Virus record (IMG/VR): IMGVR_UViG_3300042992_002044
Coordinates: 1-33,776 of that record
Length of the DNA stretch: 33,776 nt
Reading direction: 5' to 3' (one strand)
From: a virus
The notes below the pieces were generated by a model, which was not told where the DNA came from, did no database searches, and worked only from the letters and a program-made list of their open reading frames with translations. How positions within the stretch are numbered: the first letter of the stretch is position 1; every line of letters begins with the position of its first letter. This document shows, one piece after another, positions 1-7,043 of the stretch. The position numbers were made by a program, and so were the translations under genes.

Positions 1-348
1 GATTGCTGACATTACTTCTGATTTACCTGAGTTTCCTTTTCCTGTAGCAAATTTGGCTCTACAGGTTGGGGGTATGACCACTACTGGCACGCCTAGTTCG
101 CGTAACGCGACTCTTACAACGCCTCCGAGTTCTCCTATGGAATGGGCTTGCGAATGTCGCGAGGCATACGAGTAGCCCTCTATCGCGACTATTTGAACAC
201 CAGCCTCTTGGGCTAGAGCCAAGATCTCGTTTCTTATCTCTAGGAGTCGTTCGGATCCTTTGTTTTTGGATCGGATGCTTGTTGTTAGACCGCCAATACT
301 CACACCCGTGCTGGTCAGGGAAAGGTCTAAACCCATTATTTTTGTCAC
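1..348 (-). CDS. RuvC-like Holliday junction resolvase, 3' end beyond the window
   Basis: Translating the minus strand from GTG at 348 (or ATG at 336) gives an open frame to the window edge. It begins with MGLDLSLTSTGVSIGG from the ATG, the first RNase H-fold strand with a catalytic Asp. Further on it has an IEGYSYA strand with the second acidic residue, and then a segment rich in Thr, Gly and Lys (FATGKGNSGK) as in phage RuvC-like proteins. Such enzymes resolve branched DNA before packaging. Only about 116 codons are present; RuvC proteins are usually 150-190 residues, so the C-terminus lies off the left edge. There is no clear ribosome binding site, so the choice between GTG and ATG is open. 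The gene diverges from the one starting at 391, with about 40 bases between. Confidence 0.8.
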   Translation of the reverse strand, partial: MTKIMGLDLSLTSTGVSIGGLTTSIRSKNKGSERLLEIRNEILALAQEAGVQIVAIEGYSYASRHSQAHSIGELGGVVRVALRELGVPVVVIPPTCRAKFATGKGNSGKSEVMSAI

Positions 349-378
349 ATTTTTAAGGTTACTACAGTTTATTTGCAC

Positions 379-384
379 TAATAT
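379..384 (+). promoter_or_regulatory. Candidate -10 box (TAATAT) for a leaderless gene at 391
   Basis: TAATAT lies six bases upstream of the GTG at 391, so transcription would start at or next to the start codon. No Shine-Dalgarno sequence is visible. The nine bases TAATATCTG recur at the same place before the small gene at 3889. No good -35 is seen. Inference only. Confidence 0.35.
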
Positions 385-390
385 CTGTAT

Positions 391-825
391 GTGGTAAACA
401 AAAAGTCTGCACCCCAAAAGAATATTGTTTCCATAGAAAAACAAGGTGGCTGGGGAGATGTTTCCTACTACCACAAACTTGAATGCGGTCATATAGAAAT
501 TAGGAAAAGGGCTTCCACTGCACCTAAGATTGCTTGCACTTGGTGCGTCATTGGCGAGCAAAAAGGAAAAGAACTTAGAGCGTTAACACTTGTACAACCA
601 CCAACACTTGAGGAGGTGTGGGACTTTTATGATGAAACAACATCAGAGGAGGTTGATGTTGCAAAACTTCGTGCGGGTGTTGCGAATGCCGTAGGGTGTG
701 CGCAGGAAAGTGTTGAAGTAATTTCTGTCGTTGATGAGGACAATGTGCTTCGTGTCAGTTATGTGACAGTTTTCCTAGATTTTGAAACAGCAAAAAGAAT
801 TGCCGAGAAGAACAAAAATATTTAA
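391..825 (+). CDS. Small protein with a Cys/His zinc-finger-like N-terminus
   Basis: The function is not recognised. The protein has 144 residues and starts at GTG. Residues about 30-52 hold C-G-H followed 15 residues later by C-x2-C (LECGHIEIRK, then KIACTWC), a plausible four-ligand zinc site. The second half is acidic and predicted alpha/beta, with no membrane segment. It is the first gene of a plus-strand run that continues into WhiB, 60 bases downstream, and the primase-helicase, which places it in the early or replication region. The GTG was chosen because the overlapping ATG at 389 stops at once and because a -10-like box sits just upstream. Confidence 0.7.
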   Translation: MVNKKSAPQKNIVSIEKQGGWGDVSYYHKLECGHIEIRKRASTAPKIACTWCVIGEQKGKELRALTLVQPPTLEEVWDFYDETTSEEVDVAKLRAGVANAVGCAQESVEVISVVDEDNVLRVSYVTVFLDFETAKRIAEKNKNI

Positions 826-884
826 CTCTGCGCCGATTTTCCTTGTAGTCTGATGCAGGTTATACACAGTTTGCGAGGGGCAAC

Positions 885-1256
885 ATGATTGACGCAAGTG
901 ACATCAAAAATTTTTTTGATACCGAAAAAGCAAATTGCAGGGGCAAAAACATTGTCATGTTTTATCCCAATCATTCACCAACCGATCGTCTTGGTAGAGA
1001 AAACGCTAGCAATGCTATACAGATTTGTTCGGAGTGTGAAGTTGTAGAAGGATGCTTGGATTATGCTTTGCATTATGAACCGCTTGGTTTTTGGGGCGGT
1101 AAGACAGAAGTTGAAAGAGAAGTTTTGAGAAGAGTTAGAGGTATCCATTTACCACCAGAGCGACAACCGTCTGACTCTATTCGTCGTTCCTCTAGGCGTG
1201 GTTTTATTAACAGTCAGGTACGAAAGAGTTTGAGTTCAATAAAAAATGAGCAGTAG
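885..1256 (+). CDS. WhiB-family Fe-S transcription factor
   Basis: The 123-residue product has the four cysteines of the Wbl family at 18, 48, 51 and 57 (C-x29-C-x2-C-x5-C), which hold a 4Fe-4S cluster, and the GFWGGKTEVER turn at 68-78 that contacts the primary sigma factor. A basic C-terminal tail (RRSSRRGF) would bind DNA. WhiB proteins are confined to Actinobacteria and their phages, which makes this the best host marker in the window. Phage WhiB proteins such as WhiBTM4 can interfere with host WhiB2 and septation; whether this one does is unknown. A GAGGGG ribosome site lies six bases upstream of ATG. The 3' end overlaps the start of the primase gene by 11 bases, suggesting translational coupling. 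Confidence 0.93.
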   Translation: MIDASDIKNFFDTEKANCRGKNIVMFYPNHSPTDRLGRENASNAIQICSECEVVEGCLDYALHYEPLGFWGGKTEVEREVLRRVRGIHLPPERQPSDSIRRSSRRGFINSQVRKSLSSIKNEQ

Positions 1257-2994
1257 TCACCTTCCGCATGTAGATAATTTTTTGTCTCGCTTGAAAGGTG
1301 TTCGCCCAACAAACAATGGTTGGGATGCACGATGCCCATGTCGGAATGATGACGAAAACCCTTCTCTTTCTGTGGGTATTGGTGCGGAGGACAAAGTATT
1401 AGTTGCGTGTCATCGTGGTCAAGGTTGCTCCGTGGTGGAGATCTGTCAGTCTGTTGGTTTGAAAGTTGTGGACTTGTATCCTCCGCAAAAAGAGGAACGA
1501 AAACTAACTCTGATTGCAACATACGATTACCGTGATGAGAACGGGATTCTATTGTTTCAGAAACAGCGTTTCGTTGACCAAAATGGCAAGAAAACTTTTA
1601 GACAGAGACGACCTGATCCAAGCGGTAATGGCAAATGGATTTTTTCTTTAGATAACACACCAAAAATTCTTTATCGTCTTCCGCAGGTTCTTGAAGCGAA
1701 GCGCAATGGTGAAGTGATTTGGCTGGTTGAGGGCGAGAAAGACGCTGACGCAGTTTTCGCTCAAGGCATGGTTGCTACAACCCCACCGAACGGCGCTGGG
1801 AAATGGCTTGACATTCATTCTCGCGCACTTGAGGGTGCAACAGTTTTCATTGTTGCAGATAATGACGAAGTTGGCAGAGAACACGCGATAAGCGTTGGCG
1901 ATGTTCTTTCTAGGCATGGTTGTGTTATCAACACATTCGTTCCACCTACGGGCTTTAAAGATGTCTCAGACATGATCAATGCTGGTAGGTCGCTTGATGA
2001 TTTGCTTGAACTAGACAGAACGCAACCATCGGCACAAGCAACGGTACATGAAGATGAAGAAGAAGAAATTGAAGCAGTTGTGCAGGCAACTTCACCTATT
2101 GAATCTTTGACTGAGCAACTTGTAAAAGTTTTATCAAATGAAGATTTGAGTGAGTCAACAAGAATCAACAGGGCATCCATGCTCGTAAATTCTTTCGGCG
2201 TGGAAGATAGAACCGACAAGGGAAGGCTTGTTAATTGGGCTCAACTTGTTTTAGAAGAAGTAGATGATTCGTATGATTGGGTTATTCCGAATGTTTTAGA
2301 ACGTGGAGAGCGCGTAATCGTTGTCGCTGCCGAAGGTGTTGGTAAGACAATGCTTGCGAGACAGATCGCTATTTGTAGCGCCTATGGGATACATCCTTTT
2401 ACTATGTCTCGGATGAAGCCAATCAGAACTTTAACGATTGACTTGGAAAACCCTGAAAAGATTATTAAGCGAACATCAGCCAGCATCCATGGAGCGGCAA
2501 GGCATCTCGGGTATTTGGATGGTGAGCCTGATTGCCATATCTTGATGAAACCATCGGGTGTTGACCTTATGCGACCAGCCGATAAAGCGTTTATTGAGCA
2601 AACCGTTGAAAGAATACGACCCGATTTGCTTTTGCTGGGTCCGATCTACAAGTCATTTGTTGATCCCGGTGGCAGGACATCAGAGGCGATTACGGTTGAG
2701 ATTGCTAAATACTTTGATATGTTGCGCGATTATTACAATTGTGCTCTTTGGTTGGAACATCACGCACCGTTGGGGACATCTTCAACTAGCCGTGATCTAC
2801 GCCCATTTGGTTCTGCTGTGTGGTCACGCTGGCCGGAGTTCGGCTTGTCTTTGACACCAGACCCTACTGCTGTTGGTGACTATGTTTATGATGTCCGCCA
2901 TTTCCGTGGTGCGCGAGATCTGAGAGAGTTTCCAACTAAGATGAGAAGAGGGAAAATCTTCCCGTTTGAAGTTATGGAATTCATGAAGGTTTGA
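1246..2994 (+). CDS. Primase-helicase: zinc finger, TOPRIM and RecA/RepA-like ATPase
   Basis: This is a 582-residue replication protein. The N-terminus has a CHC2-type zinc site (C30, C32, C55, C61). A TOPRIM domain follows with VEGEKDADAV at 161-170 and the VADNDEVG strand at 203-210, the metal-binding acidic residues of primases. An acidic linker (about 269-277) leads to a RecA-fold ATPase with Walker A AAEGVGKT at 361-368, a Walker B-like TIDLENP strand and an LLLLGP strand, then LEHHAP, like RepA/DnaB-type phage helicases. It would unwind DNA and lay primers at the phage fork. Its length suits a primase fused to a helicase. The start overlaps the end of whiB, and the next gene begins one base after its stop. 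Confidence 0.9.
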   Translation: MSSSHLPHVDNFLSRLKGVRPTNNGWDARCPCRNDDENPSLSVGIGAEDKVLVACHRGQGCSVVEICQSVGLKVVDLYPPQKEERKLTLIATYDYRDENGILLFQKQRFVDQNGKKTFRQRRPDPSGNGKWIFSLDNTPKILYRLPQVLEAKRNGEVIWLVEGEKDADAVFAQGMVATTPPNGAGKWLDIHSRALEGATVFIVADNDEVGREHAISVGDVLSRHGCVINTFVPPTGFKDVSDMINAGRSLDDLLELDRTQPSAQATVHEDEEEEIEAVVQATSPIESLTEQLVKVLSNEDLSESTRINRASMLVNSFGVEDRTDKGRLVNWAQLVLEEVDDSYDWVIPNVLERGERVIVVAAEGVGKTMLARQIAICSAYGIHPFTMSRMKPIRTLTIDLENPEKIIKRTSASIHGAARHLGYLDGEPDCHILMKPSGVDLMRPADKAFIEQTVERIRPDLLLLGPIYKSFVDPGGRTSEAITVEIAKYFDMLRDYYNCALWLEHHAPLGTSSTSRDLRPFGSAVWSRWPEFGLSLTPDPTAVGDYVYDVRHFRGARDLREFPTKMRRGKIFPFEVMEFMKV

Positions 2995-2995
2995 A

Positions 2996-3643
2996 ATGGC
3001 TGAAAAGGGTTTAACTAGAGAGTTTCTTGCTGAACGCGATTTGCGTATTTTCAAGATGAGGCAGGCTGGTATCCCTATAGCCGAAATTGCTAGACGGTTT
3101 GGGATTGGTTCTACGAATGTCTCTCATTCAATCCGTAGGCAGTTGGGTAAGTTGAATCAAGAGGCGTTACTTGCGTACCCTGAAGTTTTACAAATGGAAC
3201 TTGAGCGTTTGGACGCTTTGCAGTCCGCAATCTGGCCGATGACACAACACAGAAAACAAAAAATGGATGACGGCACAGAGGTTGCGATTGAGCCCGATAT
3301 TAAGGCGGTTTCAACGGTTCTTTCCATTATTGATAGGCGTGCGAAGTTGCTTGGTATGGAGCAGACGAACGTGAATGTGCAGATGGATTTGAGGGATGCT
3401 TCGCCTTTGCGTGCGGTTCTTGCTGGCGCTCCCGGTGTTCTTGGCGCAGAGAAATTTGATTCCGAGGCAGAGGGTAAGAAACTTCTTGCACTTATGGCTG
3501 ATGCTGGTATTCTTCCGAAGGAGCAGATCAGGGAACTGTTGAATGACTTCCCCGCCCTTGAAGATGGAGACGATATTCAGGATGCAGAAGTTATTGAAGA
3601 GGATATAAAAGAAGTTATTGAAGAGGATATAAAAGAAGAATAG
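2996..3643 (+). CDS. HTH DNA-binding protein, possible small terminase subunit
   Basis: The protein has 215 residues. Residues about 17-45 form a helix-turn-helix (KMRQAGIPIAEIARRFGI then STNVSHSIRR). A central stretch, DIKAVSTVLSIIDRRAKLLG followed by ME, resembles the oligomerisation region of small terminase subunits and related phage HTH proteins, where RRAKLLG is common. The C-terminus is very acidic and ends in a duplicated octapeptide. A small terminase selects DNA for packaging; a replication or regulatory role is equally possible because the gene directly follows the primase-helicase and no large terminase is in the window. It starts one base after the primase stop. Confidence 0.65.
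   Translation: MAEKGLTREFLAERDLRIFKMRQAGIPIAEIARRFGIGSTNVSHSIRRQLGKLNQEALLAYPEVLQMELERLDALQSAIWPMTQHRKQKMDDGTEVAIEPDIKAVSTVLSIIDRRAKLLGMEQTNVNVQMDLRDASPLRAVLAGAPGVLGAEKFDSEAEGKKLLALMADAGILPKEQIRELLNDFPALEDGDDIQDAEVIEEDIKEVIEEDIKEE
3587..3634 (+). repeat. Perfect 24-base tandem repeat, two copies, inside a coding region
   Basis: Bases 3587-3610 and 3611-3634 are identical and in frame. They duplicate the acidic octapeptide EVIEEDIK at the C-terminus of the preceding HTH protein. Exact identity points to a recent slippage duplication. Confidence 0.9.
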
Positions 3644-3649
3644 TTTCTT

Positions 3650-3787
3650 TTATTCGTACATCTCTCGTTGTGGCAAACGCAGTTCGTTCTTCATTTTCAT
3701 GAATTTTAGTGCCCAAATTACTGTTATTGCTGGTGCAAGAAGCAAGCAAGCGACTATGGTGGCGAGGTCTTTTTTGTGGTTTTTCAT
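3650..3787 (-). CDS. Small single-pass membrane protein (45 residues)
   Basis: Reading the minus strand from ATG at 3787 gives 45 residues: a basic N-terminus (MKNHKKD), one hydrophobic helix (about residues 8-27, TIVACLLLAPAITVIWAL), then a basic C-terminus, so probably N-in with one transmembrane segment. The stop lies seven bases past the end of the HTH gene on the other strand. There is no strong ribosome site; a GGAG lies about 14 bases upstream. The gene fills what would otherwise be a 200-base gap. The function is unknown; holin-like or superinfection-related peptides are possibilities but nothing specific supports them. Confidence 0.5.
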   Translation of the reverse strand: MKNHKKDLATIVACLLLAPAITVIWALKFMKMKNELRLPQREMYE

Positions 3788-3855
3788 AGGCAATATTGTA
3801 TATCTCCTAAAGAGATGAGTCTTATCTAATCTAACAATGTGATGAAAACTTGCAG

Positions 3856-3883
3856 TTGATCTCTTTTAGAGATGGCATAATAT
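3856..3883 (+). promoter_or_regulatory. Candidate promoter for the small gene at 3889, probably leaderless
   Basis: TTGATC (3856-3861), a 16-base spacer, then TAATAT (3878-3883). The ATG follows five bases after the -10, so the transcript would begin at or near the start codon. An inverted repeat ATCTCT-N3-AGAGAT lies inside the spacer region and could be an operator. Confidence 0.35.
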
Positions 3884-3888
3884 CTGCC

Positions 3889-4038
3889 ATGATAATCTTT
3901 CTTTCAATTTCAGTGGCAGTAATTGCTTCCCTGCATACATACCTTATGCGTTCCATTGACTCCTATGACAGGTATGGCGCTCAGCACACACTTCAGGAAT
4001 GGCGCGACTTTGAGAGGTCGCATTCAGTATTCCAATAG
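3889..4038 (+). CDS. Small single-pass membrane protein (49 residues)
   Basis: From ATG at 3889 the product starts with a hydrophobic helix (MIIFLSISVAVIASLHTYL) and ends with a charged tail of about 30 residues rich in Arg, Asp and His. It is likely a one-pass membrane peptide with the tail in the cytoplasm. A TTG start at 3850 would add 13 residues, but it overlaps the putative promoter and lacks a ribosome site. The gene diverges from the other small membrane gene at 3650-3787, with about 100 bases between. Function unknown. Confidence 0.5.
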   Translation: MIIFLSISVAVIASLHTYLMRSIDSYDRYGAQHTLQEWRDFERSHSVFQ

Positions 4039-4071
4039 TCAGTTTTCGTTTTTATTTACCTTGGTGAGACA

Positions 4072-4704
4072 TCACATGTCATCCCTGTAGAAAATTTCAA
4101 AACCGCAATGCATTATCGCAGATGCAAGAGTCCCAAAATAAACATCTCGTTCAATACTGTTATCTATTGGCTGTGAGTCAATTTTGAGTGATGCCTTAAG
4201 TGCGGCAGGGAACTGAATATCACGCATTACTCTTCCACCGTTGTACCAAAGCGTTTGCCCAAATTCAACTTTTCTGCCTAGTTTTACCTTGTATGGGAGT
4301 GTCACGAAAATATGGTCGTCTGCTTTTAGGTGGGTGAAAGAGATGCATTCTTCAACGGATGACTCGTTGTCTGCATATAGCGTCGCTAAGTCTTTTCCTT
4401 CAGTATCCGATGGGGACATTGAGCAGTAGCCCTCGGCTGCGAGCGTGTATTCGTCAATACCCCATCCCTGCCTCATGATGACCGATGCTTCTATGATTTG
4501 TTGAAGGCGTTCGTCTTTAGGTATACCAAATGTGTTTTTGAGTTGGACTATTGTGACTAATTCATTATTCTTCCAACCAAAAATATTAATATTTAAATCG
4601 GAGCCTATTCCGTCTTCGTCTATCAAAGCCAATTTTGCGGTTTTAACTGACTCAGCGCAGAGCGCTATTTTGTCCAAATCGGTTTCGTAAAATCCTGTGT
4701 ACAT
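4072..4704 (-). CDS. Hypothetical protein (210 residues)
   Basis: No family is recognised. The protein is acidic and soluble, with alternating hydrophobic strands (for example LALIDEDG, INIFGW, LVTIVQL, HIFVTLPYKV) that suggest a mostly beta or alpha/beta fold. There are no signal peptide, membrane segment or clear catalytic motif; its Cys residues are scattered. It stands alone on the minus strand between two plus-strand genes and ends 33 bases from the stop of the small membrane gene at 4038 (convergent). The start at 4704 has only a weak AGGG upstream. It diverges from the H1-like gene, so the 83 bases between them probably hold both promoters. Confidence 0.7.
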   Translation of the reverse strand: MYTGFYETDLDKIALCAESVKTAKLALIDEDGIGSDLNINIFGWKNNELVTIVQLKNTFGIPKDERLQQIIEASVIMRQGWGIDEYTLAAEGYCSMSPSDTEGKDLATLYADNESSVEECISFTHLKADDHIFVTLPYKVKLGRKVEFGQTLWYNGGRVMRDIQFPAALKASLKIDSQPIDNSIERDVYFGTLASAIMHCGFEIFYRDDM

Positions 4705-4787
4705 GTTGACCCAACCCTAGTGCATGGCTCACCCCCACAGAATGAAGGTTGCATTTTAGGGATTTTCTTTGTACTAAGGTTTTCTGT

Positions 4788-5087
4788 ATGGCACAAAAAT
4801 CAAACAAAAAAGCACCAGTTAAAAAAACAGCATCAAAGAAGTCCCCTGCAAAAAAGAAGGCTCCTGCAAAGAAGCCTGTCTCCAAGAAGGTTTCTGCCAC
4901 TGCTGAAAAAAGCAACAAAAATGCTTTGGCTGAAATTAAAATTGACACCGCAAAACCACAGTTCGTAAACGCTGAAAAATTTATGAAGTCATTCGTGGAT
5001 GAATCTGCTGTTTTGATTAAGGCAAATAACGTAAAATCTTTGCCTCTTCGCAAGAAAATGCTTGCGTGGTTCAAGATTAGCAAGTAG
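4788..5087 (+). CDS. Histone H1-like Lys/Ala/Pro-rich DNA-binding protein
   Basis: The 99-residue product begins with about 45 residues made almost entirely of Lys, Ala, Pro and Ser in PAKK/APAKK/VSKK repeats, like the tails of eukaryotic H1 and of actinobacterial HupB. About 55 residues follow that look folded (KFMKSFVDESAVLI, LPLRKKMLAWFKI). Such tails bind and condense DNA without sequence preference; here it could organise phage or host DNA or be packaged with the genome. ATG at 4788 was chosen because AAGG lies eight bases upstream; the upstream TTG at 4749 overlaps a possible TTGCAT-N17-TACTAA promoter. The methyltransferase gene starts 33 bases later. See the finding on the deacetylase-fold protein at 10991. 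Confidence 0.75.
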   Translation: MAQKSNKKAPVKKTASKKSPAKKKAPAKKPVSKKVSATAEKSNKNALAEIKIDTAKPQFVNAEKFMKSFVDESAVLIKANNVKSLPLRKKMLAWFKISK

Positions 5088-5120
5088 TCTGAACCCCATG
5101 AGGGGTTTACGAGGGGAAAA

Positions 5121-6497
5121 ATGACAACCGAAGATACGGTGCTGCCGTTTATTATTGATTCAAATATTCTGCTTGGCGATGTTCGTGAGACACTTGCATC
5201 TTTGTCGGATAACAGTATTCACTGTGTTGTTACATCACCTCCGTATTGGGGTCTTCGTGACTATGGAACCGCCACTTGGATTGGTGGTGACCCTGAGTGC
5301 TCACATAAACGAGATAGCAAGTTCAGTGAGAGTTGTTCAACTGGACAAAAACTTCTTGAAGGTGCAATAGGTGACGGCATCTATAAAGTCCAATGCCCTC
5401 GTTGTGGCGCGATGCGTAAAGATAGTCAACTTGGTTTAGAGCCAACCGTTGATGAATATGTTGAACATATGGTTGAGGTTTTTCGTGAAGTTCGCAGAGT
5501 TTTGCGGGAAGATGGAACTCTTTGGTTGAACCTTGGCGACTCGTATGCGGGCAGTAATGGAAACGGGTGGAAGCAGTCAATCGCTTCCACTAACGCTTCA
5601 AACGCTGGCGGGGAGAATGAAGATTTCAGGGCGAAGATTGGTCGTGACGATGGCGATCTGAAACCTAAAGATTTAGTCGGTATTCCTTGGCGTGTCGCCT
5701 TTGCTTTGCAGGCAGATGGTTGGTATTTGCGTCAAGACATCATTTGGGCTAAACCTAACCCTATGCCTGAATCTGTTCGTGACAGGTGTACCAAAGCACA
5801 CGAATACATGTTTTTGCTAACCAAAAAGTCACATTATTTTTTTGATAGTGAAGCGATAAAAGAACCAGCAAAATATGCTTACGATGATAGGGGATCTCGT
5901 GCAGACAGCCGTAAAGACGCAGGTATTTCTAACGCTATGCACGGTTCAACAGGAGCCTTTAGAAACAAGAGGTCGGTATGGACGGTAACAACGAAACCAT
6001 TCAAGGGAGCGCACTTCGCAACCTTTCCACAGGATCTGATAGAGCCTTGTATCTCCGCTGGTACGAGCGAAATGGGATGTTGTGCTCAATGTGGGTCTCC
6101 TCTGGTGCGTCAAGTGAACCGCAAGAGGATTGCTCGGAACGAGTTGCCAGTGGACGATCCTCGTTACCGACCAAACACCTACGAAGGCGCATATGGGGAA
6201 ATAAACGGCAAGGGCGACGCAGGTTATTCTCAAACCGACACGATCGGGTGGGAAAAGGGCTGTAAGTGTGAAACTGTTGAGACGGTTCCGTGCACGGTGC
6301 TGGATGTGTTCTTTGGTGCTGGTACTACAGGTGTGGTCGCACAGAAGTTGGGTAGATCATATTTGGGGTGTGAATTGAACCCTGAGTATGCACAAATAGC
6401 GACATTGCGTCTTTCGGATGAAAAGGAAAAATTGAGGGTCGCTGAGGAGATTAATGCAAGCCAGCCTTCACTTTTTGAGGTTACTTCTGAGGCGTAA
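5121..6497 (+). CDS. Beta-class DNA methyltransferase (N4-cytosine or N6-adenine)
   Basis: This is a 458-residue site-specific DNA methylase with the beta-class motif order. The catalytic TSPPYWGLRDYG is at 38-49, and the SAM-binding DVFFGAGTTG is at 395-404 with its acidic partner in YLGCELNP (E418). SPPY favours N4-cytosine methylation, but N6-adenine enzymes also carry it. Two zinc-ribbon-like insertions are visible: C-x2-C in VQCPRCGAMR near residue 93-96, and CCAQCG with a later CKC nearer the C-terminus. It would modify phage DNA against host restriction, or mark it for packaging or timing. No restriction endonuclease is adjacent, so it is an orphan. A GAGGGG ribosome site precedes ATG. 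An intergenic palindrome follows. Confidence 0.9.
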   Translation: MTTEDTVLPFIIDSNILLGDVRETLASLSDNSIHCVVTSPPYWGLRDYGTATWIGGDPECSHKRDSKFSESCSTGQKLLEGAIGDGIYKVQCPRCGAMRKDSQLGLEPTVDEYVEHMVEVFREVRRVLREDGTLWLNLGDSYAGSNGNGWKQSIASTNASNAGGENEDFRAKIGRDDGDLKPKDLVGIPWRVAFALQADGWYLRQDIIWAKPNPMPESVRDRCTKAHEYMFLLTKKSHYFFDSEAIKEPAKYAYDDRGSRADSRKDAGISNAMHGSTGAFRNKRSVWTVTTKPFKGAHFATFPQDLIEPCISAGTSEMGCCAQCGSPLVRQVNRKRIARNELPVDDPRYRPNTYEGAYGEINGKGDAGYSQTDTIGWEKGCKCETVETVPCTVLDVFFGAGTTGVVAQKLGRSYLGCELNPEYAQIATLRLSDEKEKLRVAEEINASQPSLFEVTSEA

Positions 6498-6513
6498 TAA
6501 ATGTTGTATTATT

Positions 6514-6527
6514 TACCTACATAGGTA
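6514..6527. promoter_or_regulatory. 14-base palindrome between methyltransferase and surface-protein gene
   Basis: TACCTA-CA-TAGGTA, six-base arms around two bases, lies 33 bases upstream of the ATG at 6561 in a 63-base gap. Its size and position suit an operator for a dimeric repressor; it is too weak for a terminator. Confidence 0.35.
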
Positions 6528-6560
6528 TTCCAGTATTTCTCTTTGACTTGGAGGTCAAAA

Positions 6561-6959
6561 ATGTCAGCATCAGCACCACTTCTTCTCCCAATGACGGTTA
6601 CAGGCGCATGCGCAACAACTTCAACTGTTGTTGTTCGCACTCCTGTCGCAGGTCGTGTCCGTGCAATCACAGTTGCAGTTGGTACTGCTCCTGCTGGTTC
6701 AGCACTTAGCGGAACTGTTCGCAAGGCAACATCCTCGGGAACGGTTGTCGGAACTTGGTCACTTGCAGCCGCCGCCACTTCGGCAGTAGCAACGATGTCA
6801 ACAGTTGATGGTGCGAACGAAATCGCAGAAGATGACTTGTTGCACCTCGTAGTCGCTGCTGTAGGTTCAGGAACTGCTGGTTCAAACTTGACCGCTCTTC
6901 TTCACATTGATCAGTCGGCAGACCAAGATGGTGTGAACGCCCTCTACCCTTATTCCTGA
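6561..6959 (+). CDS. Ala/Thr/Val-rich beta protein, possible capsid decoration or surface protein
   Basis: The 132-residue product is dominated by Ala, Thr, Val, Ser and Gly in alternating beta-strand patterns (STVVVRTPVAGRVRAITVAV, GTVVGTW) with few charges until the acidic C-terminal third. No enzyme motif or membrane helix is seen. ATG at 6561 is set by GGAGG with a six-base spacer; a TTG at 6543 would include that site. It stands alone between an operator-like palindrome and the strongest terminator in the window, and its codons end in C or A much as the capsid gene's do. These are marks of a highly expressed single gene. A virion surface role is an inference. Confidence 0.75.
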   Translation: MSASAPLLLPMTVTGACATTSTVVVRTPVAGRVRAITVAVGTAPAGSALSGTVRKATSSGTVVGTWSLAAAATSAVATMSTVDGANEIAEDDLLHLVVAAVGSGTAGSNLTALLHIDQSADQDGVNALYPYS

Positions 6960-6980
6960 TCTAAAAATTTAAACCCGACA

Positions 6981-7032
6981 AAATATTTAATCCCCCCACA
7001 TCCGTGCAGGTCTGTGGGGGGATTAAATATTT
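6981..7032. terminator. Bidirectional terminator, perfect 20-bp stem
   Basis: Arms 6981-7000 and 7013-7032 are exact reverse complements (20 of 20) around a 12-base loop. The stem has a CCCCCC/GGGGGG core flanked by AT-rich ends. It lies between the convergent genes ending at 6959 (plus) and 7044 (minus) and can stop transcription from both sides. Confidence 0.9.
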
Positions 7033-7043
7033 ATAGACATAAA

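Noticed and set aside
1214-1522. Minus-strand frame of 102 codons over the whiB-primase junction
   Set aside because: It is antisense to two well-supported genes and has no domain or ribosome site.
5121-6497. Restriction-modification system
   Set aside because: No endonuclease or specificity subunit is adjacent; neighbours are an H1-like gene and a probable virion protein.
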